From Chloroflexota bacterium (GTDB taxonomy: Bacteria; Chloroflexota; Limnocylindria; Limnocylindrales; CSP1-4): a DNA stretch of 33,676 nt. Both the position numbers and the translations under genes were made by a program. Under the pieces are notes generated by a model, which did no database searches, was not told the DNA's origin, and saw nothing but the letters and a program-made list of their open reading frames with translations. How positions within the stretch are numbered: the stretch's first letter is position 1; the number at the start of each line of letters is the position of its first letter. The DNA lies in contig JAKOQS010000019.1 in the NCBI GenBank assembly GCA_029778235.1, positions 1-33,676 of the forward strand, written 5' to 3'. Shown piece after piece: positions 16,990 through 24,785 of this stretch.

Positions 16990-18144
16990 TCACCCGGCGA
17001 TCTCCTTCTGCCGCTCCGCATCGATCGAACGGGCCAGGTCCGCGATGGCCCGCCCCAGGATGCTGTCGGGACGGCTCATCAACACCGGCTGGCCGCTGTT
17101 GAGCCCGCTGATCGCTCCGCGGTAGTCGTTGACGATCTGCGCGTCGATCCGGTGCCGCAGGGCGCCTTCCGCGTTCTTCACGTTGATCCCGGTGAAGGCC
17201 GTGGACCGGTTCATCACCAGCTTGATCCGCGACCGCTCGTACGCGAGGTTGGCGAGCGTCTCGAGGACGATGCGCACGTTCTTCAGGCTCGCGAGGTCGG
17301 CGGTGAGCACCACGTGGATCGCCTGCGCGGCGTCGAAGATCCGCAGGTTCACCTCATCGAGCTGCTCGTCCACGTCGACGACGACGAAGTCGTATGTCGA
17401 TCGCAGGATGTCCAGGATCGCCGGGAAGTGGTCGGGCGTCACCAGCTCCGCGGTCTCGGGCGACGGCGGCGCGAGAAGCACGTCGATCCCCGAGTCGTGG
17501 CGCACCATGACCTGCCGGACGAGCTCCGCGTCGATGGTGGGCGCGCTGACGATATCCACGACGCTCTTTCGGTCGAGGCCCAGGTCCAGGAAGACCCGGT
17601 GGTCGCCGAACTGGAGGTTGCCGTCCACGAGGGCCACGTTGCGGCCCGTCTCCTTGTGGAGCGCGATGGCGGTGTTGATCGCGAGCGTCGTGGTGCCCAC
17701 GCCGCCCTTCGCGCCGTAGAAGACCAGGACGCTGCCCGTCGGCGGGAGCGCCGCCGCGTCGAGGGTCGGCGAGAAACGCGCGAGGAGGCTCCGGATCCGC
17801 GCGATGAGCTCGGCCGGGTGGAACGGCTTCATGAGGTAGTCGTCGGCGCCCACCCGGAGTCCCCGGATGCGCTGCTCGACGTCGCCCTCGGCCGTCAGCA
17901 TGATGATCGGGACGTGCGCGGTCGTGCCCTCGTCCTCGCGGATCCGCTGGGCGACCGCGTAGCCGTCGAGGCGCGGCAGCATCAGGTCCAGGATCACCAG
18001 GGAGGGGGTCTCGACCTCCCAGGCCTTGAGGGCCTCGGGGCCGTCGCTCACGACGGTCACGTCGAAGCCCTCCTGACGAAGGGTGTAGGACAGGAGCCGC
18101 TGGACGTTCGGGTCGTCGTCGACGACGAGGATCCTGGCTGCCAT
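16990..18144 (-). CDS. response-regulator receiver fused to CpaE/TadZ-type ParA ATPase
   Basis: 384-aa two-domain protein. The receiver (1-125) has acidic residues Asp9-Asp11, phosphoacceptor Asp53 (LVILDLMLP), Thr84 and Lys106 (MKPFHP), so it looks phosphorylatable. The C-terminal domain (about 137-384) is a MinD/ParA-like ATPase of the CpaE/TadZ group: deviant Walker A GAKGGVGTTT (144-153) keeps signature Lys146 but lacks the P-loop Lys, as is usual for CpaE, and the switch region is YDFVVVDVDE. CpaE/TadZ proteins place Flp/Tad pili at a cell site. No tad/cpa genes or histidine kinase lie in the window, so the partner is unknown. The ATG at 18144 has TGAGG upstream; a GTG at 18153 would add three residues. 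Confidence 0.9.
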   Translation of the reverse strand: MAARILVVDDDPNVQRLLSYTLRQEGFDVTVVSDGPEALKAWEVETPSLVILDLMLPRLDGYAVAQRIREDEGTTAHVPIIMLTAEGDVEQRIRGLRVGADDYLMKPFHPAELIARIRSLLARFSPTLDAAALPPTGSVLVFYGAKGGVGTTTLAINTAIALHKETGRNVALVDGNLQFGDHRVFLDLGLDRKSVVDIVSAPTIDAELVRQVMVRHDSGIDVLLAPPSPETAELVTPDHFPAILDILRSTYDFVVVDVDEQLDEVNLRIFDAAQAIHVVLTADLASLKNVRIVLETLANLAYERSRIKLVMNRSTAFTGINVKNAEGALRHRIDAQIVNDYRGAISGLNSGQPVLMSRPDSILGRAIADLARSIDAERQKEIAG

Positions 18145-18220
18145 CGACCTCACGCATCGGTCCGGCCGCGCGACCCGTCCTGCCCCACCGCAGGAGCCAC
18201 GGTCGTCGCCGCCGGACGGG

Positions 18221-18226
18221 AGTATA
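18221..18226 (-). promoter_or_regulatory. candidate -10 box (TATACT) of the receiver-CpaE gene
   Basis: A minus-strand TATACT lies about 77 bases before the ATG at 18144, in the 248-bp gap after the SPFH gene. The same hexamer precedes ftsH. No good -35 is visible. The rest of this gap shows no gene or repeat. Confidence 0.35.
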
Positions 18227-18392
18227 GGTGAGCGGCGGGTGGTCCCTTCATGACCCGGTCCTCCCCCACCCGTCTCCCCCGGAGGTCCGGGGTGCCCGGC
18301 GAGCGGACGGGCGGGGGGCGGTCACCGGGCGCGAGGGCCCCCGACGCCGAGCGCGACGGTCCATCGCGGGCGTGGTCAGCACCCCCCGGACG

Positions 18393-19370
18393 TCAGGCCG
18401 GCCGCTCCTCGCCGCCGCCCGCAGCCACCGACGGGGCGGCGGGCCGATCGCCGCGGGCGCGCATGCCGTCGTCGATCAACCCGGAGAACGACTCGACGAG
18501 CCGGCTCAGCTCCAGGGGCAGCACGTACTTGGTGGACGGGGAGGCGCCGAGCGCCTTGAGCGTCTCGAGGTACTGAAGGGCCATCGTCTTCTGGTCGATC
18601 GTCTGCGCCGCGCCGTAGATCCGCTCGAGCGCCTGCGAGTACCCCTCCGCGCTCAGGATCTGCGACTGCCGGAAGCCCTCCGCGGTGAGGATGGCCGACT
18701 GGCGGGCTCCCTCCGCGGTGAGGATCGCGGCCTGCTTGGCGCCCTCGGCGATGTTGATCTCGGACTGGCGCTTCCCCTCGGACTCGGTGATCACCGCGCG
18801 CCGTGTGCGCTCGGCAGAGAGCTGGCGGTTCATCGCGTCCTGGACGTCGCGCGGCGGCGTGATCTCGCGGATCTCGACCCTGGTGACCTTTCCGCCCCAA
18901 CCCTCGGTCACCTCGTCGAGCTTCGTGCGGAGGATCTCGTTGATCTGCTCCCTCCGGGACAGGACCTCGTCGAGGAGGATGTCGCCGATCACCGCGCGCA
19001 AGGTGGTCGTCGCGATGCCCTGCAGGGCACCGGCGAAGTACGCGACGTTGACGATGCTCTTGAGCGGATCCGCGATCCGCCAGTAGATGAGGAAGTCGAC
19101 GTTGATCGGCGCGTTGTCCTTGGTGATCGTCGTCTGGCTCGGGACCTCGATGAACTGCTCGCGCAGGTCCACCCGCACCGGCCGGTCCACGACCGGGATG
19201 AGGAAGACGATCCCGGGCCCCTTCACCTTGTCCGGCCCCGTCCGGCCGAACCGGAAGATGACCAGCCGGTCGTACTCGTTGACGATCCGGACGCTCAGGT
19301 ACAGCAGGATGACGACGACGAGCAGGACGATGAGCGCCCCGATGATCGTCGCGAGCAGGGTGCCGTCCAC
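18393..19370 (-). CDS. SPFH/band-7 (stomatin-like) membrane protein
   Basis: 325-aa stomatin/prohibitin-family protein. It has one N-terminal membrane helix (about 6-26), then an SPFH domain (about 27-195, with RFGRTGPDKVKGPGIVFLIP and the ITPPRDVQDAMNRQLSAERTRR segment). Next comes a helical region with five consecutive 11-residue units beginning EG at 198, 209, 220, 231 and 242, and a C-terminal helical domain (about 250-300) with a short disordered tail. Such proteins form oligomers that organise membrane microdomains and often modulate proteases. The GTG at 19370 is supported by GGAGGG 7 bases upstream. No NfeD partner gene is adjacent, which is unusual for bacterial stomatins. FtsH is encoded 8 kb away, but a link is not shown. 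Confidence 0.92.
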   Translation of the reverse strand: MDGTLLATIIGALIVLLVVVILLYLSVRIVNEYDRLVIFRFGRTGPDKVKGPGIVFLIPVVDRPVRVDLREQFIEVPSQTTITKDNAPINVDFLIYWRIADPLKSIVNVAYFAGALQGIATTTLRAVIGDILLDEVLSRREQINEILRTKLDEVTEGWGGKVTRVEIREITPPRDVQDAMNRQLSAERTRRAVITESEGKRQSEINIAEGAKQAAILTAEGARQSAILTAEGFRQSQILSAEGYSQALERIYGAAQTIDQKTMALQYLETLKALGASPSTKYVLPLELSRLVESFSGLIDDGMRARGDRPAAPSVAAGGGEERPA

Positions 19371-19453
19371 GTGCGATCCCTCCGGGCGTCGAGCCCGCCC
19401 CGCCCACCGACACGCGGGCGCCCGGGCGCGGGCCGAGGCCTCCGGCCCCAGTA

Positions 19454-19472
19454 TCCCACCCGCGAGGTGGGA
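19454..19472 (-). terminator. weak hairpin after the NUDIX gene
   Basis: Inverted repeat TCCCACC / GGTGGGA (7-bp stem, 5-base loop) starts 5 bases beyond the NUDIX stop. There is no T run, so factor-independent termination is uncertain. Confidence 0.35.
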
Positions 19473-19476
19473 CGGG

Positions 19477-20070
19477 TCAGGCGCCGCCCGCCGGCTCTGG
19501 CCCCTCGAGGAAGTCGAAGGCGAGCCTGCTCCAGGTCTCGAGCCGGTCGCGCACGTCGCACACCCGGGGCGGGGGCGCGAACGAGCCGCTGAGCTTCGTC
19601 GTCTCGCGGATGACGACCGGGCGGCCGGCCGCGTCGGCGACGCAGACGACCCCGAGGTGCACCGCCCCGACGTCGTTGGTGTCGTCGTTGAGGAGGCCGA
19701 CCGGCGTGAACGGTGGGGTGAAGCCGGCCACGACCTCCTCTGCCCACTCCCGGGCGAGTCCGCCGGCGAGGTCGCCATCGCCGGGGTTGACGTGCCCGCC
19801 GATCCCGATCGTCCAGAGGTCGTGGAGCCGCGCGTCGCCTCCCGCCCGCGTGCGTCGCATCAGGAAGTAGTCGGTCCCGTCTCGGAGCACGAGGTACGGG
19901 ATCACCTGCTTGACCGACGGGTCTCCCTCCACCTCCGCGCGCGGCAGGAAGACGCCGTGGTGGCGGACGGCCTCCACGAGCTCGCCCACGCCCGCGCCGC
20001 GCACGCCGTGCCATGGGCCGCCGGCGAGCGCGACGGAGCGTGGGACGACGAGGACGCGCTCGGCGGTCAT
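19477..20070 (-). CDS. NUDIX hydrolase
   Basis: 197-aa NUDIX-fold protein. The box reads GHVNPGDGDLAGGLAREWAEEVV (92-114, key residues Gly92, Asp98, Arg107, Glu108, Glu111, Glu112); it has Asp for the first Glu, one extra residue before REWAEE, and Val instead of the final Gly. The sequence VIPYLVLRDGTDYFLMRRTRAG followed by WTIGIGGHVNPGDGD resembles the group annotated as predicted MutT-family phosphoesterases (COG4112-like). The substrate is unknown. The ATG at 20070 overlaps the tyrA stop (ATGA), so the two are translated together, but nothing in the sequence links it to aromatic metabolism. Confidence 0.85.
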   Translation of the reverse strand: MTAERVLVVPRSVALAGGPWHGVRGAGVGELVEAVRHHGVFLPRAEVEGDPSVKQVIPYLVLRDGTDYFLMRRTRAGGDARLHDLWTIGIGGHVNPGDGDLAGGLAREWAEEVVAGFTPPFTPVGLLNDDTNDVGAVHLGVVCVADAAGRPVVIRETTKLSGSFAPPPRVCDVRDRLETWSRLAFDFLEGPEPAGGA

Positions 20071-20960
20071 GGCGTCTCGCGGTCGAGCGCCGAGGCGCGC
20101 TCGCGGTCCGCGGCGAGCGCGGTGCGCAGCGCGTCCGCATCGGGAGCACCGCGGGCCTCCAGCGCCGCGATCCACGCGTCCACGCGTGCCCGGACGGCGC
20201 GGAGGCGAGCCGCGGTCGCGTCCGCGTTCGTGGCCAGGATCCCGGCGCCCATCTCCGCGTCGCCGCGGGCGAGGCGCGTCATGTCGCGCCAGCCGGACGC
20301 CGCGAGCCGGCGGGCATCGTCCCAGCCCGGTGCCGCCTCCGCGCCGGGCGGGCCTGCCATCGCCTCCACCAGCGCCGCCGCGACGACGAGGGGCGCGTGG
20401 CTGATCGCGGCCGTCGCGGCATCGTGCGCCGCCGCGTCCATGGGCAGGGGGGCGGCGTCGCACGCCAGGGCGAGGTCCGTGACCCGCTCGACGTCGCGTG
20501 CCCGCGCGTGCCTGCCGGGCACGACCACCCACGGCCGGCCCCGGAAGAGGTCCGCCGAGGCCGCACCGAAGCCGCTCGTCTCGCGCCCGGCCATGGGATG
20601 ACCGCCGACGAACGCGAGCCCCGCTGCGTCGGCGCGGGCGACGACCATGCCTTTGGTGCTCGCGACGTCGGTCACCGTCGCATCCGTGGCCAGCGCACCC
20701 CGCGGGAGCGAGCCGAGCAGGTCGAGCAGTGCGAGCGTCGCGAGGGGCGGCGCGGCGAGGACCACGAGGTCCGCACCTGCCACGGCCGCAGCGGGCTCCG
20801 CCGCCACCGCGTCGATCGTCCCCGCGGCGAGCGCCTCCGCGGGCCCGCGTCCGCCCGGCGTCCACGCCACCAGTCGATGTCCGGAGGCGCCGTCACCGTG
20901 GCGCAGCGCGAGCGCGACGGAGCCGCCGATGAGGCCGAGGCCCAGGAAGGCGACGTGCAT
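20067..20960 (-). CDS. tyrA: prephenate (or arogenate) dehydrogenase
   Basis: 297-aa TyrA that oxidatively decarboxylates prephenate (or arogenate) toward tyrosine. The Rossmann motif GLGLIGGS is at 7-14; the catalytic segments VASTKG (Ser101) and GGHPMAGRETSG (His121) are present, followed by the helical dimerisation domain with ISHAPLVVAAAL. No ACT regulatory domain follows, so feedback control through ACT is absent. The residue at the end of beta-2 (VAWTPGGR) is not acidic, which hints at NADP use. The ATG at 20960 begins MHVAFLGLG; the open frame runs upstream into tandem repeats and is not coding there. There is no ribosome site; a TAGACT box lies 7 bases upstream. Confidence 0.92.
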   Translation of the reverse strand: MHVAFLGLGLIGGSVALALRHGDGASGHRLVAWTPGGRGPAEALAAGTIDAVAAEPAAAVAGADLVVLAAPPLATLALLDLLGSLPRGALATDATVTDVASTKGMVVARADAAGLAFVGGHPMAGRETSGFGAASADLFRGRPWVVVPGRHARARDVERVTDLALACDAAPLPMDAAAHDAATAAISHAPLVVAAALVEAMAGPPGAEAAPGWDDARRLAASGWRDMTRLARGDAEMGAGILATNADATAARLRAVRARVDAWIAALEARGAPDADALRTALAADRERASALDRETP

Positions 20961-20967
20961 GGACCGG

Positions 20968-20973
20968 AGTCTA
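20968..20973 (-). promoter_or_regulatory. candidate -10 box (TAGACT) of tyrA, leaderless type
   Basis: A minus-strand TAGACT ends 7 bases before the tyrA ATG, which has no Shine-Dalgarno. The hexamer is identical to that of topA. Confidence 0.45.
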
Positions 20974-21002
20974 CGTCGCGCCGTCGACGGGGGGCTCATG
21001 CC

Positions 21003-21092
21003 GCGTCCGGCCCCCGCGTGGCGTCCGGCCCCCGCGTGGCGTCCGGCCCCCGCGTGGCGCACGGCGCCGGGGTGGCGCACGGCGCCGGGCGA
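21003..21092. repeat. 18-bp tandem repeat (5 units) in a divergent spacer
   Basis: Three perfect 18-base units (GCGTCCGGCCCCCGCGTG at 21003-21020, 21021-21038 and 21039-21056) are followed by two diverged units (21057-21074 and 21075-21092). They lie between the divergent tyrA and LuxR-type regulator starts. The plus-strand frame stays open through them into the regulator (from an ATG at 20998), encoding a PAPAWR-like repeat, but the regulator has a better start at 21208. Confidence 0.9.
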
Positions 21093-21144
21093 CGGCTCCA
21101 GGAGGCGCCGGGCCCGGGTCGCCGCCCCTGGTGGCGCCCGGCCC

Positions 21145-21150
21145 TATCAT
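21145..21150 (+). promoter_or_regulatory. candidate -10 box (TATCAT) of the LuxR-type regulator
   Basis: TATCAT, followed by CCG, lies 57 bases before the ATG at 21208 and just beyond the 18-bp repeats. A similar TACCATCCG precedes the UbiB-like gene. Confidence 0.35.
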
Positions 21151-21207
21151 CCGTGCAGGCGCACCCGGGGCGGCCGGGGCGCACGCCAGCCGGAGGGACC
21201 GCGCGCG

Positions 21208-21903
21208 ATGGCCGGGGAGGGACGGATCCGCGTGCTGGTCGTGGACGACCACCGGCTCCTCGCGGAGGCGCTCGTGGCGGCACTCTCCGCCGAGCCGGAC
21301 ATCGACGTGGTGGGGATCGCCTCGAGCGTCGCCGACGTCCCGGCCCACCTCGACACGTCCGTGGACGTCGTCCTGATGGACTACATGCTCGGCGACGGGA
21401 CCGGCGCCGAGGCGACCCGCATCGTCAAGGCGCGCCGTCCCGACGCGGCCGTCGTCATCCTCACGGCCGTCTCCGACGGCGAGACGATCCTCGAGACGGT
21501 GCGCGCGGGCGCCGACGGGTACTTGACCAAGGACCGCGCCCTGGACGACGTGGTCGCGGCCGTCCGCGCTGCGCACGCGCACGAGATCCTGCTTCCGCGC
21601 TCGGTGATCGTGGAGATCGCGATGCGGGTCGCCGACGCGCGTCAGCAGGCCGAGGAGGGACCACCGGTCGAACCCCTCACGCCGCGCGAGACCGAGGTCC
21701 TGCGCCTTCTGGCCGAGGGGCTCGACTCGGCGACGATCTGCGAACGCCTGTCGATCGCGCCGAACACGCTCCGCACGCACACGCAGAACATGATGTCCAA
21801 GCTCGGGACGCACTCCAAGCTGGAGACGGTGGCCTACGCCCTGCGCAACGGCCTCGTGGAGCCTCCCCAGCCGCCGACGCGACGGCCGTCCAGGCCGGCG
21901 TGA
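21208..21903 (+). CDS. NarL/FixJ-type response regulator (LuxR HTH)
   Basis: 231-aa two-component regulator. The receiver (about 6-122) has Asp13-Asp14, phosphoacceptor Asp58 (VVLMDYMLGDGTG), Thr86 and Lys108. A LuxR-type helix-turn-helix spans about 155-215 (LTPRETEVLRLLAEGLDSATICERLSIAPNTLRTHTQNMMSKLG). The C-terminal tail is Pro/Arg-rich. The ATG at 21208 has GGAGGG about 10 bases upstream. No histidine kinase lies nearby, so it is an orphan here. Being divergent from tyrA with repeats between, it could regulate the shared spacer, but this is inference. Confidence 0.92.
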   Translation: MAGEGRIRVLVVDDHRLLAEALVAALSAEPDIDVVGIASSVADVPAHLDTSVDVVLMDYMLGDGTGAEATRIVKARRPDAAVVILTAVSDGETILETVRAGADGYLTKDRALDDVVAAVRAAHAHEILLPRSVIVEIAMRVADARQQAEEGPPVEPLTPRETEVLRLLAEGLDSATICERLSIAPNTLRTHTQNMMSKLGTHSKLETVAYALRNGLVEPPQPPTRRPSRPA

Positions 21904-21932
21904 GCGTGCCGCGGCCTGGAGCCGCGGCACGC
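21904..21932. terminator. bidirectional hairpin between convergent genes
   Basis: A perfect 12-bp inverted repeat, GCGTGCCGCGGC (21904-21915) and GCCGCGGCACGC (21921-21932), with loop CTGGA. It starts right after the regulator stop and ends 10 bases before the trpB stop. No T run follows on either strand. Confidence 0.65.
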
Positions 21933-21942
21933 GGGCACCCGC

Positions 21943-23307
21943 TCAGTCGCTGACGACCGGCACCGCCGCCAGGGCCTCGGCGACCCGCTCCGCGGGGAAC
22001 TCATAGTCCTCGAGCGCGCCGGCGAGGTATCGCTCGTACGCGCTGAGGTCGAAGTGCCCGTGCCCGGAGAGGTTGAACAGGATGACCCTGGGCGTCCCCT
22101 CTTCGCGCGCGACCAGCGCCTCGTCGATCGCCGCGCGGATCGCGTGGCTGGATTCGGGCGCCGGGAGGATCCCCTCGGTGCGCGCGAACGCCACACCCGC
22201 CTCGAAGCTCGCGTTCTGGTGCACGGCACGCGCCTCGATGAGCCCGAGCTCCTTGGCGAGGCTCACGAGGGGCGCCATCCCGTGGTACCGCAGGCCGCCC
22301 GCGTGGATGGGCTCGGGGATGAAGTCGTGCCCGAGCGTGTGCATCTTCACCAGCGGCGTGAGGCGCGCCGTGTCGCCGAAGTCGTAGGCGTAGACGCCGC
22401 GCGTGAGGCTCGGCGAGGCCTCCGGCTCGACGGCGATCACCCGGTAGCTGCCTTCTCCGCGCAGCTGGCGCCCGATCCACGGGAACGCCATCCCCGCGAA
22501 GTTCGAGCCGCCGCCCGTGCACCCGATCACGATCTCCGGCTCCTCGCCCGCCATCGCCATCTGCTCGATGGCCTCCAGGCCGATGACGGTCTGGTGGAGG
22601 AGGACGTGATTGAGCACCGAGCCGAGCGAGTACTTCGTGTCGTCGCGGGTCGCGGCGTCCTCGACCGCCTCGGAGATCGCGATGCCGAGGGAGCCAGGGT
22701 TCTCCGGCGTCGCCGCGAGCACCTGCCGGCCGTAGTTCGTCGTCGGCGAGGGGCTGGCGACCACCTCGGCGCCGTACGTCTCCATCAGCATGCGGCGGTA
22801 CGGCTTCTGGTCGTAGCTGGCTCGGACCATGTAGACCTTGACCTCGAGGCCGAACAGCGCGCCCGCGATGGCGAGGCTGGTGCCCCACTGTCCGGCGCCC
22901 GTCTCGGTCGCCAGGCGCGTCACGCCCTCCTCCTTGTTGTAGAAGGCCTGCGCGATCGCCGTGTTCGGCTTGTGGCTCCCGCCGGGGCTCACCCCCTCGT
23001 ACTTGTAGTAGATGTGCGCGGGGGTGCCGAGAGCCCTCTCGAGCCGGTGGGCGCGGTGGATGGGGCTGGGCCGGTAGAGCTTGTAGGCGTCGCGCACCGG
23101 ATCGGGGATCTCGATCTCGCGGTCGGCGCTCACCTCCTGCCCGATGAGCGCCATCGGGAACAGCGGTGCGAGGTCCGCCGGGCCGATGGGCTGGCCGGTC
23201 CCGGGATGCAGGACGGCCGGCGGCGGGACCGGGAGGTCGGCGGCGATGTTGTACCAGGCGCGCGGGATCCGGTCCTCGTCGAGCACGAACTTGGTGCGGT
23301 CGTTCAT
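21943..23307 (-). CDS. trpB: tryptophan synthase beta subunit, TrpB2 type
   Basis: 454-aa PLP enzyme that condenses serine and indole to tryptophan. The PLP lysine is Lys113 in GGSHKPNTA, the catalytic Glu is Glu135 in TETGAGQWG, and the phosphate loop is [11 protein letters not shown]. The [14 protein letters not shown] and [16 protein letters not shown] segments, and the length, mark the TrpB2 group rather than TrpB1. TrpB2 enzymes often work without TrpA, as an indole-salvage enzyme; no trpA or other trp gene lies in the window. The second ATG (23307) is chosen over the ATG at 23313 because GGGAGGGG is properly spaced only for the second. Confidence 0.93.
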   Translation of the reverse strand: MNDRTKFVLDEDRIPRAWYNIAADLPVPPPAVLHPGTGQPIGPADLAPLFPMALIGQEVSADREIEIPDPVRDAYKLYRPSPIHRAHRLERALGTPAHIYYKYEGVSPGGSHKPNTAIAQAFYNKEEGVTRLATETGAGQWGTSLAIAGALFGLEVKVYMVRASYDQKPYRRMLMETYGAEVVASPSPTTNYGRQVLAATPENPGSLGIAISEAVEDAATRDDTKYSLGSVLNHVLLHQTVIGLEAIEQMAMAGEEPEIVIGCTGGGSNFAGMAFPWIGRQLRGEGSYRVIAVEPEASPSLTRGVYAYDFGDTARLTPLVKMHTLGHDFIPEPIHAGGLRYHGMAPLVSLAKELGLIEARAVHQNASFEAGVAFARTEGILPAPESSHAIRAAIDEALVAREEGTPRVILFNLSGHGHFDLSAYERYLAGALEDYEFPAERVAEALAAVPVVSD

Positions 23308-23460
23308 GGTCATCCCCTCCCGGCCCGGCGCGGTCCGGGCGTGCAGACGTGGCGGCCGCCGCGCGCGTCACGACCCGTGGCCGCGGCCGAGCGGGCCGCG
23401 CACGGACGCCGCGTGCGGTCCGCGAAGTGTCTCCCACGCATGCATCCGCGCGCAAGGGCG

Positions 23461-23500
23461 GCACGGTGGTGGCCGGGGCGGCACCGTGGTGGCCGGGGCG
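23461..23500. repeat. 20-bp tandem duplication between thpR and trpB
   Basis: Two 20-base units (23461-23480 and 23481-23500) differ at one position (CACGGTGG versus CACCGTGG). They lie in the 232-bp gap between the thpR stop and the trpB start; no gene or other signal is evident in that gap. Confidence 0.8.
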
Positions 23501-23539
23501 GCGCGGGAAGGCTGCGGGCGCGAGGCGACGGTGCGGCCG

Positions 23540-24196
23540 TCAGCGGCCCAGCGGCGCCTCGCGCACCGCTGCGTACCGTGCGGGGCCGTGCCCCAGGTGG
23601 CTCTCGAACAGGACGAGCGCGTCGGCGCGCCATGCGGGCCGGAGGTCACGAGCCGCTTCCGCCATCGCCGCGAGCGCCTGCCGGCCTGCGCCCGGGTCCT
23701 CCGCCCGTGCAACGGTGAGGTGCGCGCGGAACGGCCGTGGGTCGGACGGCCAGCCACGCGCGGCCAGTGCCGAATCGAGGAAGCGGGCCAGCGCGGCGAG
23801 CTCCGGACCGCCCTCGTCGACGCCGAGCCAGAGGGCGCGCGGCGCACCGGCCCCCGGGAAGGCCCCGCTCGCGCCGAGCCGGAGGGCGAACGGCTCCACG
23901 CGACGTGCGGCCTCGGCCACCGCGTCGGCCGCCGGGACGACCCGGCCCTCGGGGGTCGCGCCCAGGAACCGGAGCGTCAGGTGCAGGGCATCCGCTCCGA
24001 CCCAGCGGAGGCCTCGGGAGTCCCCGCAGATCCGCCGGGCCTCGGCCACCGCCTGCCCCACCCTCTCGCGCACGGTCGGCTCCACGGGGACGGCGACGAA
24101 GAGCCTGCGTTCGCCGGGGCCGGCCTCGCGCGACGAGGGGACGGCGGGCCGTGCCCCGATCCCCACCGAGCCGGGGGCCGCCGGACCGCGACCCAT
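23540..24196 (-). CDS. thpR: RNA 2',3'-cyclic phosphodiesterase (2'-5' RNA ligase family)
   Basis: 218-aa member of the 2H phosphoesterase family, which opens 2',3'-cyclic phosphates on RNA ends. The two HxT motifs are His72-Leu-Thr74 (ALHLTLRFLG) and His159-Leu-Thr161 (RAHLTVARA), and the spacing fits the bilobed fold. The first about 28 residues are a Gly/Pro-rich extension; the conserved part begins RRLFVAVPVEP. The ATG at 24196 lies 25 bases after the pyrophosphatase stop, with GGAGG 13 bases upstream, so the two genes probably share a transcript. Confidence 0.88.
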   Translation of the reverse strand: MGRGPAAPGSVGIGARPAVPSSREAGPGERRLFVAVPVEPTVRERVGQAVAEARRICGDSRGLRWVGADALHLTLRFLGATPEGRVVPAADAVAEAARRVEPFALRLGASGAFPGAGAPRALWLGVDEGGPELAALARFLDSALAARGWPSDPRPFRAHLTVARAEDPGAGRQALAAMAEAARDLRPAWRADALVLFESHLGHGPARYAAVREAPLGR

Positions 24197-24221
24197 CCCG
24201 CCGCGGGACCTCCGCCTGCCG

Positions 24222-24779
24222 TCAGGACCGTCCGTCGTCGTCCGCCTCTGTCGCCGTCCGCGCTGCCTCGACCTCGTGCTCCCACGCGGCGCGATCCGCG
24301 AGGAGGACCTCGAACGCGCGCTCCGCGGGCCGCCACCCGACGATCTCGGTCTCCTTGTTCTCCAGGAGCTTGTAGGTGGCGAAGAAGTTCTCGATCTCCA
24401 CGAGCCGATGCGGTCGGACCTGCTCCAGCCGCTCGATGTGCGACTGGTGCGGGTCGGCGATCGCCACGCAGAGGACCTTGAAGTCGAAGCCCTTCTCGTC
24501 GCGCATCTCGAGCCCGCCGATGGGCCGGGCCCACACCCGGCACCCGGTGAACGTCGGCTCGTCGATCACCAGGAGGGCGTCGGTGTGGTCCCCGTCCTGG
24601 GCGCGCGTCCCGCTGATGAAGCCGTAGTCGAAGTTGTAGAAGACCGCAGACGAGAGCACGCGGTCCAGGCGGAAGACGTGCGCCTCCTCGTCGTACTCGT
24701 ACTTGTTGCGGCTCCCGCGTGGGATCTCGACGACGATCTCGACCTCGCGGGGGAATGCGGCGGCGTGGGGCGAGCTCAT
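24222..24779 (-). CDS. ppa: inorganic pyrophosphatase (family I)
   Basis: 185-aa soluble pyrophosphatase that hydrolyses PPi to phosphate. The family I residues can be placed: Glu19, Lys27, Tyr52, Asp62, Asp64, Asp67, Asp94, Asp99, Lys101 and the FFATYKLLE segment. The signature reads DGDHTDALLV where most enzymes have DGDPxDVLV, so the Pro and the following hydrophobic residue are replaced by His-Thr; the three aspartates are kept and activity is expected. The ATG at 24779 begins MSSPHAAAFPREVEIVVEIPRGSRNKYEY; a frame extension to 24800 adds seven residues. There is no Shine-Dalgarno; a TATCGT box lies 6 bases upstream. Confidence 0.92.
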   Translation of the reverse strand: MSSPHAAAFPREVEIVVEIPRGSRNKYEYDEEAHVFRLDRVLSSAVFYNFDYGFISGTRAQDGDHTDALLVIDEPTFTGCRVWARPIGGLEMRDEKGFDFKVLCVAIADPHQSHIERLEQVRPHRLVEIENFFATYKLLENKETEIVGWRPAERAFEVLLADRAAWEHEVEAARTATEADDDGRS

Positions 24780-24785
24780 GGCCGC

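Noticed and set aside
23308-23539. Gap upstream of trpB considered for a T-box or trp attenuator
   Set aside because: No T-box sequence, no short Trp-codon-rich leader peptide and no competing hairpins; only a 20-bp tandem duplication is visible.
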